A DNA stretch of 64,000 nucleotides, from the NCBI GenBank assembly GCA_036245805.1, contig BTRK01000005.1, forward strand, positions 16,344,984 through 16,408,983, read 5' to 3'. Source of the DNA: Pristionchus mayeri. Taxonomy: Eukaryota; Nematoda; Chromadorea; Rhabditida; Neodiplogasteridae. The notes below the pieces were generated by a model. It was not told where the DNA came from. It searched no databases and worked only from the letters and a program-made list of their open reading frames with translations. Position 1 is the stretch's first letter; the number at the start of each line of letters is the position of its first letter. Below are positions 56,401 to 64,000 of the stretch, piece by piece. The translations under genes and the position numbers were made by a program.

Positions 56401-59400
56401 CGATTGCAAATACCAAATCAATTAATTCTAGCAAAGTCCATTAGCGCAACAATAACGACAACAACAATAACTCATCCGTCCTCACCTGGTCGGATCGAGC
56501 AGCATCACGGCCTGCATGAGCATGCGGACGTTGCCGAAGGGAGAACTGCAGGGGAGAGTGCCGTTGGGGAGAAGACGAGCAGAGAAGAAAAGACCTGGAG
56601 GGGAGGGGTGAGAGAGGGAGGGGGGGGGAGTGAGGAAGGAGGCGTGCTCTATTGATATGGACGTGAAAGGAGATAGACAATGGCTAAGAGACCTAAGAAT
56701 TTTCACGCTTACGTCTGACTATCTTCCTATGCAATCACACTGACAATGGTTCAGTAATCAGTGAATAAAAAAATCTATGAGATTGGGTGAAGTTGGGCTT
56801 CGCAACTATCCCTAAAATGGTCGCTATCTCGTTCTGAAATCGGCGAGAGGGTCAGTCAAAGAACAATTTGTTCTTTGCAATAAATCCCGTTCTCACCGGA
56901 TATGACTCCGTTGATCATGTTCGCAGGCTGCCCGTTGTCGTCCTGAGAATGACCAAGATATTCCCCATTCTCAACCTTTTTAACGCCTCCGAGTTGTATT
57001 GTTAAAGCGATTCTTAATTCGTCTAACGTAACCTAAAAGCATTTATCACAGCGAGATATAGTCCTAACAAAAATTTGGCTTTACTACGCGCGTCGGTGTC
57101 TCATTCCACTTTTAGTATCACATGATGTATGTTGACGGAGAAGGAATGAATGAGATGTGTTACGTAACGAAATCAGGAAAAAGTAAATTGTTAATCACAA
57201 TAAGAACAGAGTGAGAGAGACCAGATAAACCTTCATGTACTTCTCCATCACATTCCCGCAGTTATGATGGATGTCGTCCCAGTACGGCTTAGGCTTGCAT
57301 CTGAATAATATTTATATTATGCACATCACTAGCCGACAGGCTACAGTTTCCTAGAGTCCAATACTGCTGCTGAAGAAGGGTTTCACAAATACACTATCAC
57401 AATGAATTTTTCGATTCGGACAATAAATCGGAGATCCCTTGCAGAAAATATCAAATATTTGATCGATGGCTAGAATTCGAATAGGTAGTTTTCGTGTTTC
57501 ACGAACTCTACATTATCACAACGACCATTCTTTGGACAATACCGTCTTAAATTAGTTTTGTAAAAAAACCCCACCATAGCCCCACTTAATTTTCGCGTTT
57601 CATGTATAACAGAAAAAATTTAAAAAAAATAAAGACTGACCGATATAGCAGCTCGAAGGGGTGCATCTTCGAGCCCGTGTATTTGATTGCCTTATCGTAC
57701 AACTTCTCCAGTTCAGCATCGGAGAAGACTGCAAAGGGACGAATAGGGAAAGAACTTGCAAAACAGCCAGCAAAACATGAATCTTACGAGATACCAACGA
57801 CCGTCAACTTCAAAAGTGAAAGGGTAACTGACTTGCTTTGATGCTCCTGCTGCCTGCTGCCACAGTCACTCCGTTGATCGTCTTCTTGGCACTCATCGCG
57901 ATCGCGTACGTCTCCCCCGCTGTAGCACGCATCCTGCCAATTAGGATAATTAACAAAGTAATTAACAAAATAAAGTATAACGAAGAGGTGGTATCAGAAG
58001 AGTCATAATCCTATTTGAGCCTCGCATTTTTAAACAGCCGATCAAGGCTCCGATAATTTATTGTACTTGAAAGCGATAATTATGAAATCGTAATTAAGCC
58101 CGGTTTATCGAGACTTTGTGCATCGATGGCCAATCATTGAACCAATGGAATATGAACTCACGTGTGCCGAGTGTGCGTGGAGGGAAACTCAAGAGTGAAT
58201 GGCAAGTTCCGCCCCTCCGTCACCGTCAACTCGTACGTGATCTGGCCTGAAAATTACAATATCAACCCCATTTTAAGAGGTCAATGTTTAGGCAGTTAAA
58301 AAAACACCCCGTTTCACAGCACGACTTTTTGTTTAGAAGCAATACATGCGTTTAATGAAATGGTTTTAAGGGTATTCTGAAAGTCAATTTCCATGTTATC
58401 TCACCAGAAACGTGCGGCGGCTTCCAGCAAATGTCCAGTTTCGTCGAGCTCACGTGCACATCGAACTGAAGAAAATACCATGATTATTGTATCGCCAATC
58501 AAACAACCAAATTGCCAGCTAGGCTCAATTAAAGCGCCCGTTCGAGTAGTACCCACACTGTTCTTTGCAGTTTTCGGTTTCATGTTTCCATACACCGGTT
58601 AAAGTCTAGTTCCAATATCAAGGAGATGATGCACTCACTTCCAGATTGGGGGCAATATTGTTGTAGAAGGCGTCGTGCGCGTTCTGGTTGAGAGAAGGAG
58701 GCACCGGAGGAGCTGAACAGTCAATAGTGAATTTCGAAAATATATATCAGTGCAGACCAAACCAAGCAGCGCGACTTGTGTTACAAGGATTACGGAAAAC
58801 AAAGGGATGAGAGGTGCAAGCAGGGACTTGTGCCGGGAATAATCCAGGTATGATAGTCGACTCTCCACATGACTTATTAGCGGAAAGGAGGAGTTAGCAA
58901 CATAGTGAACCCACACCAACACCAGAACCAGAACTATCAGCACAACAAAGTGGGCACACCGACCCTCACCCTTGGGTGCGCTCTTCGCCTCGGGTCGAAC
59001 GTAGGCAGGATCCCAGATGGGAGTCTGACCACTAGAGGTCGAGGGGCCGTCGTAAGAATCTATCAAGAATCGATCCACTTTCAAATCGGTAAGCAACATG
59101 TGTTTCATCATTATGCTGAAATGCACACCTCTCATGGTATTCGCATTGGGCCCCGAGAGATCGCGCGGCACGAATGGCCGACCGCCGTAGGGCACCTGGA
59201 ACAATCAGTCGTCGATATTCTCCCGCGTGCACTAGATACTGTAGGAAGGATTTGCACAATGCAAAATATTACACAGACATCATCAGATGCAATATTCTAT
59301 TAACAGCTCAAGGACCGCTCTTGTAAACTAGAGAGTTCAAAGTAAATAATAAAGAGATTCATGCTCTCCCCTCCACAGCCCAGATAAAGAACCACAATAC

Positions 59401-59858
59401 AGTACTTGGTGCTGGATGGTGACGGGTCGATCGTAGGGCGTGGGTCGCATATTCGCCGCTGCCTGATGACGCCACGTCGTCGTCGGATTCATCGCACCAC
59501 TGAATATTGATTAAAATGGAAAACAACAGAGAGAATAGTGTTAATAACGCGTGTTACTATTCCGCACTCCCTTCAGGATTTTTGAGCTTTTAAGAATGTA
59601 CAATAGATTGAAAATATTGATCATAACGTATTTCAATAAACCTGGTTATTCTGTGTTACACTGCTAAATGAGGAACCAAACTGACAAGTGCGGGTTCCAC
59701 TGCGCCCAATGCGCGTACTCCTCTGAGTAGCCGGGCGGGACAAGAGGCGCAGCGAGGGGCGGGCCCGGCAGCAGGGGCTGCGGCGGCAGTGGCTGCTGCA
59801 TGTAGGGGTAGCCGGCGCTGCCCGACGGAACGTTCGGGTAGTTGTAGTTCGGGAACAT
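50490..59858 (-). CDS. PHYHIP-like protein (FN3 plus PHYHIP C-terminal domain) with long disordered tails
   Basis: Minus-strand exons: 59858-59686, 59499-59406, 59195-59129, 59059-58970, 58712-58639, 58465-58405, 58246-58162, 57933-57833, 57728-57641, 57300-57231, 56942-56897, 56594-56486, 56212-56123, 55894-55834, 55653-55597, 55114-55054, 54746-54565, 54300-54280, 54012-53909, then 52197-52098, 52027-51956 and 51680-50490 (stop). The N-terminus is Pro/Tyr-rich (MFPNYNYPNVPSGSAGYPYM). An FN3-like region starts at FDVHVSSTKLDICWKPPHVS. The family core matches vertebrate PHYHIP: HHNCGNVMEKYMK, NMINGVISG, SVNLYFADFYCNKQAHYVTI, YSQKYLIKLDMRNNPW, VLYTENVPLSWGRFDKI and KSCTICNLYPLG. The tail has a coiled-coil start (IHDLAGEVHELAERWQRARE), a KDTVVKAPPLP repeat and a SUMO-interaction-like VDVIDLTEEE. 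The molecular role is unknown. Confidence 0.85.
50989..51090 (-). repeat. 33 bp coding minisatellite (three KDTVVKAPPLP-type units)
   Basis: Three successive units, starting with GACTACCGTATCCTT on the plus strand at about 50989, 51022 and 51055, encode repeats of KDTVVKAPPLP on the minus strand in the tail of the PHYHIP-like protein. Each unit contains one TACCGTA word. Unit length is a multiple of three, so the frame is kept. Confidence 0.9.
52635..53580 (-). CDS. Alternative terminal exon of the PHYHIP-like gene
   Basis: From an acceptor at 53581, one open frame of about 315 codons runs to a stop at 52635-52637. It starts DRGAASATVSSPLLTSNREL, contains EPRLRNLVDEAIDWLLAEYA, long Pro/Ala runs, and a basic patch MTKVQKRAAKRLGKRERQ. 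It is in the same phase as the exon at 52197, and both fit the strong gtgagt donor at 53908. The simplest reading is two alternative 3' ends of one gene. A separate gene is possible, but no start exon of its own was found. Confidence 0.6.
55331..55546. mobile_element. hAT-like MITE, 216 bp, with 8 bp target duplication
   Basis: The ends GGAACTTTCCTAGAAGC and GCTTCTAGGAAAGTGCC are inverted repeats, extended by CCAAGCCCCGCCC and GGGGGCGGAGCTTGG inside. AAAAAACC flanks both sides (55323-55330 and 55547-55554). The interior has repeated CTAAGCA words. It lies in an intron of the PHYHIP-like gene. Confidence 0.8.
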
Positions 59859-59983
59859 CGCATGAGAGACCCTCTGAAATGGGCAAATTTAGCCACTTAG
59901 ACACGGTCTAACTTGTGTAAATGGATGTGGAAGTGATAGTGGACTATATCGAGGATCCAACAGCAAGAAAGCAACAACAGATG

Positions 59984-60061
59984 ATCAACGAGCAAAACAA
60001 GTAAACACCGGGAGAGCCCATAATCAACGAGCAAAACAAGTAAACACCGGGAGAGCCCGCA
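59984..60061. repeat. 39 bp direct repeat, two copies
   Basis: ATCAACGAGCAAAACAAGTA and the following ACACCGGGAGAGCCC occur at 59984 and again at 60023. The repeat lies just upstream of the PHYHIP-like start exon and may be in its 5' region. Confidence 0.9.
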
Positions 60062-60403
60062 AGCACTTTGCACAGCGCACCAACTTCCTGCAGCAACTAT
60101 AGATAAACATAGTGAAATATTACGTATCGTAAACTAACTTGTATTATTATTGAATATTTTTAATTTTAAAGATCTCAAAATAATTTAATTAGAATTTTGA
60201 CATATCAGATCTTGCAATATCCAATCATTTCTCTTCAACTAACGCGGAACGATGGGTGAGGTTCGATCATTTCTTGCCTTTTTCACTATTTTCTCTGCCA
60301 TTTGGCCGTTTTTGGATGATTTCTTTTCGAAAAAGCGATAAGCGAGGAGTAGGAAAGCACACCACTCACTACCGCACCAATAAATACCGTAGTCCTTCAG
60401 CCG

Positions 60404-61243
60404 ATGTCGCAATGGCCGCTGGTGTACGAGCTGATCTGCACCGATCTGCTGCTTATCCTCTGCGTCTACATCTGCACCGGCATCATGCTGTGCGTTACCG
60501 TAGTCACTACCGTATCCAATGGTTACGGTTGCCCATGTGATATCGATACCGTACTTCTAGTGCTATCCTACCGTTCCCATCTGATGTCGTATATCAGGGA
60601 GGCCATACTCACTATTAGCCGTGACCGCTTGTCTCATAGATGTCCATAGATTATCAATCACATTTTTGCATAACTTCGAGTATCCTATCTCTCATAAATT
60701 GAATTTCTTACTGCATACCTACCATCATTTCATCTTGCCCTTCCTGTCGGTTACCGTAACCTCTCCTACCGTAATCTATCCATTTCGTTTATTTCAGATG
60801 CGTCGTTCGCCATCGGGCGAAGGAGGTCGAGTTGGAGGTCAGACTGCTCAAGATTCAGCTCGGAGACGAAATGCCGTCAGTTTCCTGCTTCGCAGCTATT
60901 CGCATCTATTTCGCATCTATAGCGATATCAAATAAACAATTTTCGCATTCGTTGACTCTCCCATTTCCAATTGCATTCAACAGTAAATCCGTGCAATAGT
61001 GATTAGTCCTTGCACTCACAATCAGTAAGAGACTTTATTGTTCATTTTATGTTGCGTACATCCATTACTATTATCATTGCTCGTAGAGACTGAACCCGTG
61101 ACTTCATACAGTAATCTTGGCACTCATTTCGCTGTGGGAGTCCGTAACTCTTCATTTTCAGGAACGATCGAAAGAACTTCGAGATCGTGGCTCGCCATCT
61201 CCAGAAGCACACGTTCGAGCGATTCTCACTCGCGCTCAACTGA
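60404..61243 (+). CDS. Small single-pass membrane protein, 81 residues, three exons
   Basis: Exons are 60404-60489, 60798-60875 and 61162-61243 (TGA), joined at a gtgcgt and a gtcagt donor with matching phases. The start ATG lies 4 nt behind a ccttcag acceptor. Residues about 12-32 are strongly hydrophobic (LICTDLLLILCVYICTGIML) and should span the membrane, followed by a basic stretch (VVRHRAKEVE), which favours a cytosolic C-terminus. The tail (LEVRLLKIQLGDEMPNDRKN, then FEIVARHLQKHTFERFSLAL) looks helical. Codons are strongly C/G-ending like those of neighbouring genes, which argues that the frame is real. I do not recognise the family. Gene finders may miss it because of its size. Confidence 0.65.
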
Positions 61244-62485
61244 CCAAAGATCAAAGATCAATCAGGAATAAACCTCTTTTCTCTCTGACATTTCATGTCC
61301 GAATACAATGGAAAACAGAATCAGATGATAGATAACTTTGGCAAAAAAAACATTGAAAGTGGTCTGGTTCGTAAGTGTGGAGCAACTGTGTGGGCACTTT
61401 CCTAGACTCGTCAGAGGAATCGATGCATATGGGGATACTGTTGAATGATAGTTACGATAAGTAATCGATGGCTGAATCTAGTAGTGATACGGCTGGCATA
61501 CGACGTAGTGAGGCACGTAGGACGGGTAGCCTGCAAAGCCGGGGCCACTATTAAATCAGTTGTCGATACTCTCGATTATGTGTGCTCTGGATACTGTATA
61601 CGACGATTCTCCATGCAACTCAAACGGCGGTGCTCTGTCCGGTAGGGATTCACATGAAATAAGCAGTCGATCAATCAATCAATCAATCAGTAACTATATC
61701 GTAATCTTCAACGACACAAGCGTACTGTAACTGTGGGCGTACGGTAGTTTTGGCCCTTCCATTCAATAGACACACTGCTTACTGTAACACCAACGCGTGA
61801 CATAAAAACACATTTATGAGTACGTTTGCAACTTGTTGAGATCGGAAAAGAGATTCACAACATCTATGCAGAGATCAGAGATCATGACCAAGTTGGGTTA
61901 CGGTAATGCGAGAGATCATATCGATCGATCGGTGTAAGTACAGTACACACTTGAGACGGGTTCAAACCAAGGAATGTCGTGTCTACGGACATATTTGCTG
62001 ACTAGATAACGTCTGGCACGTCACGGAAAAAACGTTGCACACATCAATAAATAGTGGGGGAGGTCAAGAACAGGGTACGGTAGCCTACCGTAGTACCCCT
62101 ACAGACTACGGAAAGCGGAATGGACGCATATATATTGCTTGATTACATGCAGGAGGAAGGAGAGAGATCGGGGTGAGAGGGAAAATGGTGAGAGATTATT
62201 ACAAGAAGCGAAGATAGAGCGAAAAGTGAAGTGTGACTAGACAGAGTACTGTATAAATAAATAAACATCGATTTGGGATACTGTAGAAATCAGATACAAC
62301 GGGGGTTACAACAGAGTAGCGATCGCACGCCTTGCTACTACCGTATCCTACGAGACTCGGGACAAATCAGGGGAGAGAATGGAGAAAGGAAAAGCCGGGT
62401 GTTGATAGATACTGTAGGGAGGGGGTGACATGCGTGCGCTTACAATCAATCAATACTCAGGTACGGTATCGATCGACTATCGATC
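61244..62485. other. Interval between the membrane protein gene and the CELF gene
   Basis: No coding exon is supported. It should hold the 3' UTR of the CELF gene (minus strand) and that of the membrane protein. It has a dense set of TACGGTA/TACTGTA words (61739, 61898, 62076, 62085) and an ATCA microsatellite (61670-61690). Confidence 0.4.
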
Positions 62486-64000
62486 TCAGTACGGTCTGGC
62501 GTCCTGACGGGGTCGTTTCAGCTGCACTTTGAGTCGCTTCATCCCGATTTGGAATCCATTCATGCCCTGGATCGCTGTTGCAGCAGACGCAGCATTGTCG
62601 TACGACACGAATCCTGTGACACGCACGATTACGGTATGGTGGTGTGAGTGCGTGTGTGTCTGCGTGGTGAGCTTTCCTACTCGTCGCCTGTCGATTTTCC
62701 GACAAGAACAGTGTTGAAGCGAGGGGGAGGGGCGGGGGGATTTAGCGTGCGCATCTAACTTATAGTTATCACCAACGCACACTTTCCGAGAGAGGCTCAA
62801 TCAATACGCACAACCTCTTCGCGCCAACTCATATACCGTACTACATCGAGAAAGAAGATATTGATTGATATGATAAGAATATCGATCGAAACGAGAATAT
62901 GCATGGAACAGCGACTATGGGGGCCACTACCGCATCCCCACGACATCATGAGATATTGATCTTTTGAGGTACCGTATACCCACCGCTATCAATACAGTAT
63001 ACAGTACGACAAACGTACCGAAGCATTTGGACTGATTGGTAGCTCGGTCGACGAATACTTTGGCCGAGATGACTGATCCGAAGGGGGCGAACATTTGGAT
63101 CAGCTCGGCATCTCCGAACTCTTGAGGCAGATGGTAGATGAAGAGATTGCACCCATCGGGACCGAGCACTGAACCACGTACGACTACTATGGTACCAAGA
63201 ACCAGACCAGACTGGTACCAATCAATCAATCGATAAGACCACAACGCATCGCGATACACCGCCACCACGACTCTACGAAAAGAGTCACGAAAAATTAGGA
63301 GCCCGGAATGGTATTTTTTTCTTACTCGTTAAGATAGTGGAAAATATCGAAATTGCTGAGAAAGTGCCATTCCGAGTTCCCTTCCTCTCTCTCTCTCCTC
63401 CGATACCTTCTTTCGGCTGAACTAGAGCGGGCACTGCGAGCTGAGCCTGCTGGATGGCCAGGGCCTGCTGGAGTGCTAGTGATGAGCCTCCTGACGCTGC
63501 GAGGATCGACGACAACTGCTGGGCTGCAAAGAGGGAAGGGTTTGCTAGGGATGATGCAACCTATTCCTTCGATCATTTATGGAAGATAAAAAAATGCCGC
63601 TCAATTTTCTTTACCTTGCTCCATCGGGTTTGGCATGAACTGTGAAGCTGCGGCATACGCAGCCGATGCCACGCCGTACGGGTTCGAATCTGCGACAGGG
63701 TACTCTAAGCACGATTCCAGGATACGGTACTGTGAACCGGGTACACAACCAGATAACGGAAATCAGAAGAATTCCTCACCACTGCTGGCGGAGCTGGTCG
63801 ACGGCATTCCGGAAGCTCCGTTCAGTGCGGCAGCCGCAGCTGCAGCATGTCCTGCAGCAGCGTGCTGCTGCTGCTGATGCTGCAGGTGCTCGGCCTGTGC
63901 AACTGCAGCCAGCTGCTGCTGCTGTGCCGCCATCAGTTGTAGATGTTGCAGCTGCGAGTTTGCCGCTGCCTGAGACGATGCTGCGGCTGCAGCCGCTGCT
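62486..64000 (-). CDS. CELF/ETR-1-type RNA-binding protein, 3' exons (runs off the window)
   Basis: Minus-strand exons are >64000-63780, 63689-63615, 63523-63407, 63168-63019 and 62613-62486 (TGA). CELF proteins regulate alternative splicing and translation by binding U/G-rich RNA. The last two exons make up the third [23 protein letters not shown] and [18 protein letters not shown], then [20 protein letters not shown] and [13 protein letters not shown], ending in the family-typical RPY. The RNP1 (KCFGFVSY) and RNP2 (LFIYHL) motifs are intact. The upstream exons encode the Ala/Gln-rich linker ([20 protein letters not shown]). RRM1 and RRM2 lie beyond the window. Orthology to ETR-1 rather than UNC-75 cannot be settled from this part. 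Confidence 0.93.

Overview
This window is eukaryotic nuclear DNA, most likely from a free-living nematode. The reasons are small exons separated by GT-AG introns ending in ttgcag or tttcag, several coding exons whose ATG lies directly behind a tttcag-type acceptor (as in spliced-leader trans-splicing), and a CELF protein, RTE-type retrotransposon and gene density that fit Rhabditina. A diplogastrid-like species is a guess only. No rRNA, CRISPR, operon-style bacterial genes or intact tRNA gene was seen.

Layout. (1) 348-4726, + strand: a many-exon secreted cysteine-rich protein with saposin-B-like segments. (2) 6373-18058, + strand: a complete 30-exon gene for the non-lysosomal glucosylceramidase GBA2 (949 codons in my splice model). 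Its introns carry a 1.9 kb foldback element, a hAT-like MITE, a tRNA-derived SINE and a 229 bp palindrome. (3) 18894-19398, + strand: intact BOLA3, followed by a decayed copy of its last exon. (4) 21.5-49.8 kb: a segmentally duplicated, rearranged zone. It holds two degenerate copies of an unfamiliar protein whose C-terminal half looks like a caspase fold (21.9-25.5 and 35.0-42.3 kb), a SETD4-like methyltransferase pseudogene (26.9-29.4 kb) and its intact paralogue (45.0-49.8 kb), a PPP1R3-like glycogen-targeting pseudogene (29.8-30.8 kb), and a NOP56 pseudogene with internal deletions (32.2-33.3 kb). The second caspase-like copy is split by a TTAA-flanked foldback element, which is itself split by a full-length RTE-type LINE with a 980-codon ORF. 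(5) 50.5-59.9 kb, - strand: a PHYHIP-like gene with FN3 and PHYHIP C-terminal domains and two possible terminal exon sets. (6) 60.4-61.2 kb, + strand: an 81-residue single-pass membrane protein in three tiny exons. (7) 62.5-64.0 kb, - strand: the 3' end of a CELF/ETR-1-type RNA-binding protein, cut by the window edge.

The clean genes (GBA2, BOLA3, SETD4 copy B, PHYHIP-like, CELF) keep phase across every junction I modelled. The genes between about 21.8 and 42.3 kb show stops, frameshifts and deletions, so I read that zone as a paralogue graveyard rather than general sequence error. TGA is a normal stop in GBA2 and BOLA3, so the in-frame TGAs are not a recoded codon.

Two short DNA words pervade the window: TACNGTA (mostly TACGGTA/TACCGTA) in introns, intergenic DNA and even coding repeats, and tandem TTTGATC heptamers in introns. 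The best leads for something undescribed are the caspase-like family, the membrane microprotein and the TACNGTA word. Exon coordinates come from hand reading of splice sites and should be tested against RNA data.
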